Shown here: in pieces, positions 32,205 through 40,352 of the stretch
Layout: every line of letters starts with the position of its first letter
Numbering within the stretch: position 1 is the first letter of the stretch
From: an uncultured Clostridia bacterium
Lineage (GTDB): Bacteria > Bacillota > Clostridia > Lachnospirales > Anaerotignaceae
Assembly (NCBI GenBank): GCA_910583755.1
Contig: CAJTZO010000009.1
Coordinates: forward strand, 1-64,000
Length of the DNA stretch: 64,000 nt
Reading direction: 5' to 3'
The notes under the pieces: generated by a model
Database searches by the model: none
What the model was told of the DNA's origin: nothing
Seen by the model: the letters and a program-made list of their open reading frames with translations, nothing else
Program-made: the position numbers and the translations under genes

Positions 32205-32255
32205 AATCTTGACACTATCAAGATAATAACACACTATCTTTACGCTGTCAAGATT
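32205..32255 (-). promoter_or_regulatory. TetR promoter and flanking operator
   Basis: The promoter reads TTGACA (32246-32251), 17 nt, TATTAT (32223-32228). A perfect 10-bp inverted repeat AATCTTGACA (32205-32214) / TGTCAAGATT (32246-32255) brackets it, with one arm covering the -35 and the other the start-site region. A second 5-bp pair AGATA/TATCT lies between. The layout is that of an autoregulated operator. Confidence 0.8.
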
Positions 32256-32263
32256 TATCTAAA

Positions 32264-32293
32264 AAAACACTTACCTTTTCAGATAAGTGTTTT
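32264..32293 (-). terminator. Terminator after rplT
   Basis: A perfect 10-bp stem AAAACACTTA (32264-32273) / TAAGTGTTTT (32284-32293) with a 10-nt loop, followed on the minus strand by TTTTTTT. It closes the infC-rpmI-rplT operon. Confidence 0.92.
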
Positions 32294-32303
32294 TATGATT
32301 TAT

Positions 32304-32660
32304 TTAGTTTAATTTTGCTTTTGCAGCATCAACTAATTTTGTAAAAGCTGCAGCATCTGTCACAGCCAAATCAGCCAACATTTTTCTATTAATGTTAATG
32401 TCTGCTAATTTCAAGCCATGCATTAATTTGCTGTAAGAAATATCATTTAATCTTGCAGCAGCATTAATTCTTGTAATCCAAAGGCTTCTGTATTCTCTTT
32501 TGGTCTGTTTTCTGCCAGCAAAAGAATAAGCCATTGCTTTCATTACAGATTGTTTTGCCACTCTGTATTGTTTACTTCTAGCACCTCTGTAACCTTTTGC
32601 TAATTTTAAAACTTTTTTATGTCTTTTTCTTGCGTTTAACGCACCTTTTACTCTTGCCAT
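32304..32660 (-). CDS. rplT: 50S ribosomal protein L20
   Basis: An early-assembly protein and the autogenous repressor of its own operon through the infC leader. The 118 residues read MARVKGALNARKRHKKVLKLAKGYRG, KQSVMKAMAYSFAGRKQTKREYRSLWITRINAA and DISYSKLMHGLKLADININRKMLADLAV, all typical. It is the last gene of infC-rpmI-rplT, followed by a strong terminator. Confidence 0.98.
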   Translation of the reverse strand: MARVKGALNARKRHKKVLKLAKGYRGARSKQYRVAKQSVMKAMAYSFAGRKQTKREYRSLWITRINAAARLNDISYSKLMHGLKLADININRKMLADLAVTDAAAFTKLVDAAKAKLN

Positions 32661-32686
32661 GTGAAAGTCCTCCTAACAATAATCAA

Positions 32687-32887
32687 TTATGCGTATGGTA
32701 ACAGTTTTTTCTTTATGCTGTTTAAAACTGTTTTGTCAACCAATGTAGCGTGTCTTAAATTTCTTTTTCTTTTTCTGGACTTTTTCCCAAGAATATGTTG
32801 TGTGTTAGATTTATTTCTTTTTAATTGACCAGACGCAGTAACTCTGAAACGTTTTGCTGCTGCTTTTTTTGTTTTTAATTTAGGCAT
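32687..32887 (-). CDS. rpmI: 50S ribosomal protein L35
   Basis: A 66-residue basic protein beginning MPKLKTKKAAAKRFRVTASGQLKRNKSNTQHILGKKSRKRKR and ending KKKLLPYA, as in other L35 proteins. The frame is open 12 codons further upstream, but GGAGGAATTATACT places the ATG at 32887. It lies between infC and rplT. Confidence 0.98.
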   Translation of the reverse strand: MPKLKTKKAAAKRFRVTASGQLKRNKSNTQHILGKKSRKRKRNLRHATLVDKTVLNSIKKKLLPYA

Positions 32888-32906
32888 AGTATAATTCCTC
32901 CATTTA

Positions 32907-33413
32907 TCAATTTTTTGGTGCAAGGAACATGACTAGACTTTTCGCTTCCATTTTAGGAGCCTTGTCAATGATACCGTATTCCTCTACATCTTTCGCAAAA
33001 TTTTCCAAAATCACCAAAGAAGATTTTGAATGACCAATTTCACGCCCTCTAAAACGAATACTAATTTTAACCTTGTCACCATTTTTCAAAAATTCAATCG
33101 CTTTTTTCACTTTTACCTGCACATCATGGGTATCTATGCTAGGAGAAAGACGCAATTCTTTAATGTCAACGGTTTTCTGTTTTTTTCTGGCTTCTTTTTC
33201 TTTTTTTGTTTGGTCGAATTTGTATTTACCATAGTCCATAATACGACAGACTGGTGGCTTTGCTGTTGGAGCAATTTTTACTAAATCCAACTTTCTTTCA
33301 TCAGCTAATTTTTGTGCTTCTCTCGAAGACATAATTCCTAGCTGTTCACCATTTTCATCAATCAACCTTACTTCCCTATCCCTTACTTGCTCATTAATCA
33401 TTAACTCAGTAAT
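32907..33413 (-). CDS. infC: Translation initiation factor IF-3, AUU start
   Basis: IF-3 keeps ribosomal subunits apart and monitors start-codon choice. The 168-residue protein has the N-terminal MINEQVRDREVRLIDENGEQLGIMS, the linker, and the C-terminal domain with KVKISIRFRGREIGHSK. Initiation appears to be at ATT (33413): GGAGG lies 8 bases upstream, whereas the in-frame ATG four codons later is 20 bases from it. Rare AUU starts are known for infC in E. coli and Bacillus and allow IF-3 to regulate its own synthesis. An L20-type leader precedes it. Confidence 0.95.
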   Translation of the reverse strand: MTELMINEQVRDREVRLIDENGEQLGIMSSREAQKLADERKLDLVKIAPTAKPPVCRIMDYGKYKFDQTKKEKEARKKQKTVDIKELRLSPSIDTHDVQVKVKKAIEFLKNGDKVKISIRFRGREIGHSKSSLVILENFAKDVEEYGIIDKAPKMEAKSLVMFLAPKN

Positions 33414-33585
33414 ATAAAGCACCTCCCATAAACATACAAGTAGAATTTTATTCATAAAAAAAGCAGATAGAAGTACTATCCACAAAAATTGAAAAAAACG
33501 CTATTTTACAATATAGCATTATTTTGTATAAACCTTATGCACCCTTGTGATAAGGTGAGAAGTGGATACTTCTGCTTTGTTACTA
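33414..33585 (-). promoter_or_regulatory. L20-type leader with attenuator upstream of infC
   Basis: The leader contains a 7-bp hairpin ACCTTAT (33532-33538) / ATAAGGT (33550-33556), and a terminator hairpin GCTAT (33500-33504) / ATAGC (33513-33517) followed by a 7-T run (33492-33498). A long-range pairing is possible between 33562-33575 (minus strand GCAGAAGTATCCAC) and 33463-33483, which together enclose the terminator. This matches the known logic of the Firmicute L20 leader, where L20 binding favours termination. Confidence 0.8.
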
Positions 33586-33589
33586 AGAT

Positions 33590-33618
33590 ACTATACCACC
33601 AATTAAAAAAAATGTCAA
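33590..33618 (-). promoter_or_regulatory. Promoter of infC-rpmI-rplT
   Basis: The minus strand reads TTGACA (33613-33618), a 17-nt spacer, TATAGT (33590-33595). The -35 is a perfect match and the -10 matches five of six. Confidence 0.9.
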
Positions 33619-33661
33619 TGATTTTTTTAATAGAAAATGGAAACCAGTTATTTGAGAGTAA

Positions 33662-33696
33662 GAAGGGGAAACTTCTGTTTTAAAAGTTTCCCCTTC
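33662..33696. terminator. Strong hairpin after thrS
   Basis: A perfect 13-bp stem (33662-33674 with 33684-33696) with a 9-nt loop, 10 bases past the thrS stop. The minus-strand 3' side has few Ts (CTTCTTACTCTC), while the plus side ends in TTCCTTTTCTTTTTT. It probably serves as the thrS terminator or 3'-end stabiliser. Confidence 0.7.
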
Positions 33697-33706
33697 CTTT
33701 TCTTTT

Positions 33707-35635
33707 TTATTCTGTTACTTTTGTATTAACATTACTTATTCTTGTTTTTATTTCTTCTTGTACTCTTGTAATCACATCTTTCAAATCAACTTGTCCTTCT
33801 TCTCCATTTACTCTGGAACGTAAAGAAACTTTATTGACTGCCTCATCCTTTTCACCAACTACAATAATATAAGGGATTCGTTCATTTCTTGCTTCTCTAA
33901 TTTTGTAACCAATTTTTTCTGCTCTGTAATCTGTTTCTACTCGGATACCTGCTTTATCTAATTCCTCAGACACTTTAGCAGCATAATCTGCAAATTTTTC
34001 AGAAATTGGTAAAACTTTTACTTGTACAGGAGATAGCCATGTTGGGAATTGTCCTGCATAATGTTCAATTAAAATACCAATAAAACGCTCAATACTTCCA
34101 AAACATACCCTATGAATCATAATAGGACGTTTTTTATTACCATCTGCTGCTGTATATTCCAATTCAAAACGTTCTGGCATTTGCATATCTAACTGAATGG
34201 TACCACATTGCCATGTTCTTCCAATAGAATCCTCTAAATGGAAGTCAATTTTTGGACCATAAAAAGCGCCATCCCCCTCATTTACAGTATATGGTATTTT
34301 GTTTTCTTCCAAAGCATCTCTTAATCCATTTGTAGCCAATTCCCATGCCTCATCAGAACCCATGCTATTCTCTGGACGAGTAGAAAGTTCAATATGATAT
34401 TTAAAGCCAAATAATTTATATACACCATCAATCAAACTGATAACACCACTAATTTCGTCCTTAATTTGTTCCTCTGTCATAAAAATATGGGCATCATCCT
34501 GATTAAAGCAACGAACTCTCATTAAACCATGTAATGCTCCTGATTTTTCATGTCTGTGTACTAAACCAATTTCGCCAACTCTCATTGGTAAATCTCTGTA
34601 AGAATGCATATCTTGTTTATAGACCAACATACCACCCGGACAGTTCATAGGTTTGACACAAAAATCATGTTCATCAATCACAGTTGTATACATATTGTCT
34701 TTATAATGGTCCCAGTGTCCACTTGTTTCCCAAAGTTCTTTACTTAATATAATTGGTGTACTTACTTCTACATAACCTGCTTCTTTATGAATTTCTCTCC
34801 AATATTCCAGTAAAGTATTTTTTAATATCATACCTTTTGGTAAAAAGAATGGGAATCCTGGACCTTCCTCTAACAAAGCAAACAATTTTAATTCTTTTCC
34901 TAATTTTCTATGGTCACGTTTTTTTGCTTCTTCCATCATAGTTAAATAAGCTTCCAAATCAGATGCTTTTGTATAAGCTGTACCATAGATACGAGAAAGC
35001 ATTTTATTTTTTTCATTGCCTCTCCAGTAGGCACCAGCAACAGAAGTTAATTTAATTGCTTTTACATTTTTTGTGCTGAACAAGTGAGGACCTGCACAAA
35101 GGTCTGTAAAATCGCCTTGTTTATAAAAAGAAATGGTTGCATCTTCTGGCAAGTCACGAATCAATTCTACCTTATAAGGCTCTCCTTTTTCTTCCATTAA
35201 CTTGATAGCTTCTACCCTTGGTAATTCAAAACGTTCCAGTGTTAAATCTTCTTTTGCAATTTTTTTCATTTCTTTTTCGATTTCTTCCAATTCTTCTGGA
35301 GAAAATGGTTTTTCTCTATCAAAATCATAATAAAAACCGTCTGAAATAGAAGGACCGATTGCTAATTTTGTATCTGGATACAGTCTTTTGACTGCTTGTG
35401 CCATCATATGAGATGCAGTATGGCGGAAAGCCTCTTTTCCCACTTCATCATCAAAAGTACAAATACTTACTTCGGCATCTTTGTCTACCACAAAACGCAA
35501 ATCTTTTGTTTCTCCGTCAACAATACCCGCACAAGCATTTCTTGCTAACCCTTCACTAATGCTTTTTGCAATATCATAAACAGATATTGCACTATCAAAT
35601 TCTTTTACCACACCATCTTTTAATGTAATTTTCAT
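33707..35635 (-). CDS. thrS: Threonyl-tRNA synthetase
   Basis: Class II synthetase charging tRNA-Thr. The 642-residue protein has an N-terminal TGS domain (1-60), the editing domain with HTASHMMAQAVKRLYPD (metal-type histidines) and GFYYDFD, the catalytic core with zinc ligand Cys in KPMNCPGGM, motif 2 MRVRCFNQDDAHIF and the C-terminal anticodon domain. GATAAGGAGAGAAAAG precedes the ATG. It is the second gene of a threonine T-box transcript, after a small coiled-coil gene. Confidence 0.98.
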   Translation of the reverse strand: MKITLKDGVVKEFDSAISVYDIAKSISEGLARNACAGIVDGETKDLRFVVDKDAEVSICTFDDEVGKEAFRHTASHMMAQAVKRLYPDTKLAIGPSISDGFYYDFDREKPFSPEELEEIEKEMKKIAKEDLTLERFELPRVEAIKLMEEKGEPYKVELIRDLPEDATISFYKQGDFTDLCAGPHLFSTKNVKAIKLTSVAGAYWRGNEKNKMLSRIYGTAYTKASDLEAYLTMMEEAKKRDHRKLGKELKLFALLEEGPGFPFFLPKGMILKNTLLEYWREIHKEAGYVEVSTPIILSKELWETSGHWDHYKDNMYTTVIDEHDFCVKPMNCPGGMLVYKQDMHSYRDLPMRVGEIGLVHRHEKSGALHGLMRVRCFNQDDAHIFMTEEQIKDEISGVISLIDGVYKLFGFKYHIELSTRPENSMGSDEAWELATNGLRDALEENKIPYTVNEGDGAFYGPKIDFHLEDSIGRTWQCGTIQLDMQMPERFELEYTAADGNKKRPIMIHRVCFGSIERFIGILIEHYAGQFPTWLSPVQVKVLPISEKFADYAAKVSEELDKAGIRVETDYRAEKIGYKIREARNERIPYIIVVGEKDEAVNKVSLRSRVNGEEGQVDLKDVITRVQEEIKTRISNVNTKVTE

Positions 35636-35657
35636 TTTCTTTTCTCTCCTTATCTAT

Positions 35658-35996
35658 TTATTCCGCTTTTTTTAAATGGTTTATATCCATTTTTAAACGA
35701 TTCATCTCCATATCATATAATTTGATTGTAGATACAATGATGTCCGTTTTTAGCTTTACATATTCAGTATCATAGGAAACAACTTCTAATTTTTCCTCTA
35801 ATTTATCCATTTGTTCCTTCATTTCTTGGATTTCTTCTTTTAGCTCCATTCGCATTTCTTGGATTTCTTCCCTCAATTCTATTCGTATGTCTTGGAGTTC
35901 CTCTTTTAGTTCCGCTCGTATATCTTCCATTGTTTCATTTAACATTTTTCCAACAGCCTTTATTTCTGCAATCATCTCTCTTGTTTCTTCATTCAT
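35658..35996 (-). CDS. Small coiled-coil protein encoded between the Thr T-box and thrS
   Basis: A 112-residue, highly charged protein that is almost wholly helical. Residues 20-75 contain heptad-like repeats with the recurring pattern ELKEExQExRxELxEEIQEM, giving a strong predicted coiled coil; the C-terminus is YVKLKTDIIVSTIKLYDMEMNRLKM. There is no signal peptide or membrane segment. A good GAAGGAGGGATTTT site precedes the ATG. It lies between the T-box terminator and thrS, so it must be induced with thrS by threonine starvation. The function is unknown. Confidence 0.75.
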   Translation of the reverse strand: MNEETREMIAEIKAVGKMLNETMEDIRAELKEELQDIRIELREEIQEMRMELKEEIQEMKEQMDKLEEKLEVVSYDTEYVKLKTDIIVSTIKLYDMEMNRLKMDINHLKKAE

Positions 35997-36059
35997 AAAA
36001 TCCCTCCTTCAAAATTTCGCAGGAATGGCAAGATAAAGTAATCAGACATTTATGTACCA

Positions 36060-36287
36060 AAACAAAAAAGCCCTCTATCCCTTATAAAAGGGACGAGAGC
36101 ATAAAATTCCCGCGGTTCCACCCTATTTGTTTGAAAAAACCACTTTATTATGACGATAACGTAGTCAACGGGCTGGATTAAAGCCACTCCGAGGTGGTTT
36201 TCACTTCACAATCTACAAAAATGCTCTCAACCATGACATTTTTCTCTGTATGTATCCTGTGGGCTACTGTCCTCATCAACATTTTAT
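36060..36287 (-). promoter_or_regulatory. Threonine T-box leader
   Basis: The minus strand contains the T-box core AGGGTGGAACCGCGGG (36109-36124). It is followed by a terminator hairpin (36070-36100) with a six-T run (36064-36069). In Stem I the likely specifier is ACC followed by A (36196-36198, in GAAAACCACC), a threonine codon matching thrS. Uncharged tRNA-Thr should promote readthrough into the coiled-coil gene and thrS. Confidence 0.93.
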
Positions 36288-36293
36288 TTTACA

Positions 36294-36321
36294 ATTATAT
36301 CACAACTATTTTTTCTGTCAA
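36294..36321 (-). promoter_or_regulatory. Promoter of the thrS T-box transcript
   Basis: The minus strand reads TTGACA (36316-36321), a 16-nt spacer and TATAAT (36294-36299). Both hexamers are perfect. The -35 begins 7 bases after the glnQ stop codon. Confidence 0.88.
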
Positions 36322-36328
36322 TCTATTT

Positions 36329-37066
36329 TTATAAAACCTTTGCTAAAAAAGTTTGTAAGCGTTCACTTTTGGGAGATTCAAAAATTTGTTTTGGGGTTCC
36401 TTCTTCAATTTGTTTTCCATCTGCCATAAACATAACTCGGGTTGCTACTTCTTTTGCAAAACCCATCTCATGTGTCACAACAACCATTGTCATATTTTCT
36501 TTTGCTAATCCTTTCATAACTTCTAATACTTCCCCAACCATTTCTGGGTCTAGGGCAGAAGTTGGTTCATCAAACAACATAACCTCTGGTTGCATACACA
36601 ACGCACGTACAATAGCAATTCTTTGTTTTTGTCCACCAGACAACTGAGAAGGATACGCATTTGCCCTGTCTGCTAATCCAACCCTTTCTAACAAATCCAT
36701 TGCAAGTTTTGTTGCTTCTTGTTCACTTTTCCCCTGCAATTTCATAGGGGCAATAATCATATTTTTTAAAATAGTCATATGAGGAAATAAATTAAAATGT
36801 TGAAATACCATACCCATTTTTTGCCTATGAAGATTAATATTTGTTTTTTTGTCGGTAATGTCGACTCCTTCAAAATAAATGTTCCCATTTGTAGGTACTT
36901 CTAAAAGATTCAGACAACGGAGAAAGGTAGATTTTCCAGAGCCAGAGGGACCTATCACTACCACAACTTCTCCTTTTTTGATTTCTGTGTTAATATCAGA
37001 AAGTGCTTTCATCTCACCAAATTCTTTATCTAAATGTTGCACATAAATTAAACTTTCAGTGGTCAC
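36329..37066 (-). CDS. Polar amino acid ABC transporter, ATP-binding protein
   Basis: The ATPase of a GlnQ/ArtP-type amino acid importer. The 245 residues have Walker A GPSGSGKST (39-47), the Q-loop FQHFNLFPHMT, the signature LSGGQKQR, Walker B VMLFDEPTSALDP and the switch His in VVTHEMGFA. It appears to start at GTG (37066), overlapping the permease end by 11 bases with AGGAG upstream. It is the last gene of the binding protein-permease-ATPase operon. Confidence 0.95.
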   Translation of the reverse strand: MTTESLIYVQHLDKEFGEMKALSDINTEIKKGEVVVVIGPSGSGKSTFLRCLNLLEVPTNGNIYFEGVDITDKKTNINLHRQKMGMVFQHFNLFPHMTILKNMIIAPMKLQGKSEQEATKLAMDLLERVGLADRANAYPSQLSGGQKQRIAIVRALCMQPEVMLFDEPTSALDPEMVGEVLEVMKGLAKENMTMVVVTHEMGFAKEVATRVMFMADGKQIEEGTPKQIFESPKSERLQTFLAKVL

Positions 37067-37748
37067 TGTTTCTCAGTCTCCTTTCTAGTCGATTAACACC
37101 CGCTGACATAATCATAACAATTACCAAATAAATAGCAGCGACAGTCAGCAAAGAAAAATAAGGGTCATACGTACGGCTTCGGATAATATCGCCACCTTTT
37201 GTCAAATCCTGTATTGCAATATATCCAGAAATTGCAGTTTCTTTTAATAATACAATCATTTCATTGCCTAATGCTGGCAATACATTTTTAAAAGCTTGTG
37301 GCAATATTACATAAATCATTGTATGTATGTAAGTAAAGCCCAAACTTCTGCCTGCTTCCATTTGCCCCTTATCAATAGACATAATACCTGAACGTACAAT
37401 TTCCGCCACATAAGCACCTGAATTAATGCCAAAAGCCAAAATTGCAACAACTGTTTTATTATTTACACTTGCAAATACAATAAAATATAATATCAAAAGT
37501 TGTACCATTGTTGGGGTACCACGAATAATTGTTAAATAAATATTGCATATTAGATTTGGTAATTTTAATTTTCCAGTCATATCATGCGTTGCTTTTATCA
37601 TAGCAATCAAAAAACCTACTGCAATTCCTAATAATACTGCAAAAAATGTAATTTTTAAAGTTGTAAAAAAACCATTGATAATAAATAAATATCTATCATC
37701 TGTAATAAAATTCCTCACGAAACCATCATGAAGCATTTCTAACATCAT
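37056..37748 (-). CDS. Polar amino acid ABC transporter, permease
   Basis: A 230-residue inner membrane protein of the HisM/GlnP family with about five helices. Hallmarks are FFTTLKITFFAVLLGIAVGF, IYLTIIRGTPTMVQLLILYF, the EAA-loop AEIVRSGIMSIDKGQMEAGRSLGFTYIHTMIYVILPQA and NEMIVLLKETAISGYI. Two adjacent ATGs (37748 and 37745) follow AAGGAGGGG; either may be used. The frame extends upstream without a site. It is separated from the binding-protein gene by a strong hairpin. Confidence 0.95.
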   Translation of the reverse strand: MMLEMLHDGFVRNFITDDRYLFIINGFFTTLKITFFAVLLGIAVGFLIAMIKATHDMTGKLKLPNLICNIYLTIIRGTPTMVQLLILYFIVFASVNNKTVVAILAFGINSGAYVAEIVRSGIMSIDKGQMEAGRSLGFTYIHTMIYVILPQAFKNVLPALGNEMIVLLKETAISGYIAIQDLTKGGDIIRSRTYDPYFSLLTVAAIYLVIVMIMSAGVNRLERRLRNSDH

Positions 37749-37779
37749 ATTCCCCTCCTTATACACACAGTATTTTATA

Positions 37780-37811
37780 AAATTACCCACCAAAAAATAG
37801 GTGGGTAATTT
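37780..37811 (-). terminator. Hairpin between binding protein and permease genes
   Basis: A perfect 12-bp stem AAATTACCCACC (37780-37791) / GGTGGGTAATTT (37800-37811) with an 8-nt loop. The short TTTTAT on the minus-strand 3' side suggests partial termination or 3'-end protection. This is the usual way to make more binding protein than permease from one operon. Confidence 0.75.
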
Positions 37812-37834
37812 CTTTATTTATCGAATCAAAAAGA

Positions 37835-38620
37835 TTATTCAGCAGTAATATATTTATCAACGATTTCTTGTAATTTTCCGTTTTCTTTCAATTCTGTTAA
37901 TGCTGCATTGATTTGTTCTACTAATTCTGTATTTCCTTTTTTCACTGCAATAGCATATTCTTCTTCTGTAAAAGGTGTATCCAATACTTTTACATCTGCA
38001 TTATCTGCTGCTAATGCTTTTGCAACTTGGTCATCAATGATAACCGCATCAATCTTGCCTTGTGCAAGTGCTTGTACTGCTTCAAAGCCTTTGTTATATC
38101 TTTCTACATTATCTGTTACATCAGAAGCATAAATATCACCTGTAGTACCAAGCTGTACACCAATTGTTTTTCCTTCTACATCATCAGGACCTGCAATTTC
38201 TGTGTTATCTGCTTTGATAATAATAACTTGAGAGGCTTTAACATAAGTATCTGTAAAATCAACAGAAGCTTTTCTATCTTCTGTTACTGTCATACCAGCC
38301 GCACCAATATCTGCTTTTCCTGCAGAAAGTGCTGGAATGATAGAATCAAAAGCCATGTCTTCTACTTCCAGTGTTTTTCCCATTGTTTCAGCAATGGCTC
38401 CTGCAATTTCTACGTCAATTCCAACAACTTCCCCAGCGTCATAAAATTCATATGGTGGAAATTCTGCATTTGTTGCCATCGTTAAAGTTCCCCCAGATGC
38501 TTCTTGTTGTTCATCTGTTGCAGGTTCTGAAGTAGGTTCTTGAGAGCTACAACCAACTGCAGCAAATACCATTGTTGCAGACATTGCCAAAGCAAAAATT
38601 GTTTTTAAATATTGTTTCAT
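37835..38620 (-). CDS. Polar amino acid ABC transporter, substrate-binding lipoprotein
   Basis: A 261-residue lipoprotein that captures an amino acid outside the cell and delivers it to the permease. The signal sequence ends in the lipobox AAVGC (lipidated Cys about residue 24), followed by a Ser/Glu/Thr-rich linker. The type II binding fold shows ATNAEFPPYEFYD, GIDVEIAGAIAE, DIGAAGMTVTEDRKASVDFTDTY and GKTIGVQLGTTGD. The exact amino acid cannot be told. The start at 38620 precedes MKQYLKTIF, with GGGAGG upstream. Confidence 0.95.
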   Translation of the reverse strand: MKQYLKTIFALAMSATMVFAAVGCSSQEPTSEPATDEQQEASGGTLTMATNAEFPPYEFYDAGEVVGIDVEIAGAIAETMGKTLEVEDMAFDSIIPALSAGKADIGAAGMTVTEDRKASVDFTDTYVKASQVIIIKADNTEIAGPDDVEGKTIGVQLGTTGDIYASDVTDNVERYNKGFEAVQALAQGKIDAVIIDDQVAKALAADNADVKVLDTPFTEEEYAIAVKKGNTELVEQINAALTELKENGKLQEIVDKYITAE

Positions 38621-38668
38621 GATAATAATTTCCTCCCTAAAATACAATTTCTTTTTATCACAACTAGA

Positions 38669-38697
38669 ATTATACTTCTTACATGAATATAATGCAA
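38669..38697 (-). promoter_or_regulatory. Promoter of the amino acid ABC operon
   Basis: The minus strand reads TTGCAT (38692-38697), a 17-nt spacer and TATAAT (38669-38674), about 45 bases upstream of the binding-protein start. Confidence 0.8.
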
Positions 38698-38786
38698 GCT
38701 TTTTTTATAAAAATTATTATTTTGTTATATTTTCGGTATTTTTATTCTTTTTCTTTATACATTTATACATTAAAAAATGTATAAAG

Positions 38787-38920
38787 CAGTCTGTCAATAA
38801 AGTCTTTTTTTGTGGATTTCACCCACACCCATCAACTTTTTTTAAAAAACTAGCATTTTTCCTGATAAAATCAATCTTTAATGCGAAACAAAAGTCCTTT
38901 GTCTTCTTTCAAGAAAGGAA
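38787..38920. mobile_element. 3'-truncated copy of the dispersed hairpin element
   Basis: It begins exactly with the element's left terminus CAGTCTGTCAATAAAGTC (38787), then TTTTTTTGTGGATTTCACCCACACCC, CATCAACTTTTTTT, ACTAGCATTTTTCCTGATAAAATCAATC, a reduced GCGAAAC module and AAAGTCCTTTG with a TTCTTTCAAGAAAGG hairpin. The right terminus GACAAGCTG is missing; the element runs into the stop codon of the ClC gene. A perfect 10-bp hairpin (TTTATACATT / AATGTATAAA) abuts its left side. Confidence 0.8.
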
Positions 38921-38921
38921 A

Positions 38922-40163
38922 TTAATTTGCATTACGGTTAATAAATTCTGGTTTTACTTTAGAATACATTATTTTTTGCTCACTATACAGGCTATAATAG
39001 CCGGAAAGCATATAGCTAATGGCACAAACAAGGGTATAATAAGCAATACATTCTCCACCAAACAATTCCACAGCAAGAATAATTGCGGACAAAGGGCAAT
39101 TTGTTACCCCACAAAATAATGCAGACATTCCCAGAGCTGCTCCAAAAGAAGGACTCAAGCCCATAAGTGGGCTAATTGCAGCACCAAATGTTGCCCCCAC
39201 AAAAAAAGATGGGACAATTTCTCCGCCTTTAAAGCCTGCCCCTAAGGTAACAGCAGTAAACAATATTTTCCATAAAAAAGAAAAAGGTTCTGTTTCTCCA
39301 TAAAAAGCAGCTTGTATCACATCCATACCTGCACCATTATAATCTTTGGTACCTACAAGATATGTCAAGGCAATCACAAAACAGCCTCCCACAAATACCC
39401 GTTTATATGGATTTGGAAAATACTTTCTATAAAAAGCAGATGTTTTTTTCATAGTAACACAAAAAAGAATACTTAATACTGCACCAATCACACCAAAAAA
39501 TATGACGCTGATACAGGCAGAAAAAGAAATACTCTCTGGTATCCCCAACAGAGAAAATGCTGTTGGCTCTATTCCACAATATCTTGATAAACCAGCACCA
39601 ATTAAAGCAGAAATTGTACAAGGAACAATAGCAGAATAATGCATCACTCCCACTGTAATAACTTCCATAGAAAATACAACAGAGGCAATCGGTGTACCAA
39701 ACAGCGCCGCAAAAGCAGCACTCATGCCACACATTGTCATAATTCTCTCATCTTTTTCATCTAGTTCTATCATTCTGCCTAGTTTTCCAGAAATGCTCCC
39801 TCCTAATTGCAAAGCTGCACCTTCTCTACCAGAAGAACCACCAAAAAAATGTGTAATAATTGTGCTGACAAAAATTAAGGGTGCCATTCTTAATGCAATC
39901 GTTTCATTTGTTCTGACAGAAACTAAAATAAAATTTGTTCCTCTATCTTTGTCCATTCCTTCTAAATGATAAAAATAAATAATTGCTAATCCACCAAAGG
40001 GTAATAACCATAAAATATAAGGGTGAGCAATTCGGTATTCTGTTGCAAGTTCAATGCCAAAATGAAATAAAATACCAATTAAACCCACTACAACCCCCAC
40101 AATACTCCCAAAAAATACCCATTCCCCAAAAATGCGAAATTGCTCATAAGCTTTTTTCCACAT
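38922..40163 (-). CDS. ClC-type chloride channel or transporter
   Basis: A 413-residue membrane protein with about ten to eleven hydrophobic segments. The ClC signatures are present: the anion-binding GGSSGREGAALQLG (with the gating Glu), and GAGFKGGEIVPSFFVGATFGAAI. The Glu of GREG is intact. The proton-pathway glutamate of exchangers cannot be placed confidently, so exchanger versus channel is open. It lacks C-terminal CBS domains. AAGGGGGATATT precedes the ATG. It stands alone, with its stop codon abutting a truncated repeat element. Confidence 0.93.
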   Translation of the reverse strand: MWKKAYEQFRIFGEWVFFGSIVGVVVGLIGILFHFGIELATEYRIAHPYILWLLPFGGLAIIYFYHLEGMDKDRGTNFILVSVRTNETIALRMAPLIFVSTIITHFFGGSSGREGAALQLGGSISGKLGRMIELDEKDERIMTMCGMSAAFAALFGTPIASVVFSMEVITVGVMHYSAIVPCTISALIGAGLSRYCGIEPTAFSLLGIPESISFSACISVIFFGVIGAVLSILFCVTMKKTSAFYRKYFPNPYKRVFVGGCFVIALTYLVGTKDYNGAGMDVIQAAFYGETEPFSFLWKILFTAVTLGAGFKGGEIVPSFFVGATFGAAISPLMGLSPSFGAALGMSALFCGVTNCPLSAIILAVELFGGECIAYYTLVCAISYMLSGYYSLYSEQKIMYSKVKPEFINRNAN

Positions 40164-40316
40164 AATATCCCCCTTAAATGATAAAACCTAGGCAACTTTA
40201 TTCCCAAACCCCTACAGAATTTTTCTTTTATATACAAAACAAAATAAAAGGATTTTTTGATACGATTGCATTATCGTTTATCCACAACAGCTATTTAACT
40301 TCATCATACAAAAGTT

Positions 40317-40352
40317 CTTAATATCCTTTCTTAAAAAAGAAAGGGTATTAAG
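40317..40352 (-). terminator. Hairpin overlapping the histidine kinase stop codon
   Basis: CTTAATATCCTTTCTT (40317-40332) pairs with AAGAAAGGGTATTAAG (40337-40352) with one mismatch or wobble, giving a 16-bp stem. The kinase stop codon (40348-40350) is inside the arm. The T-run is poor, so termination is likely but not certain. Confidence 0.6.
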
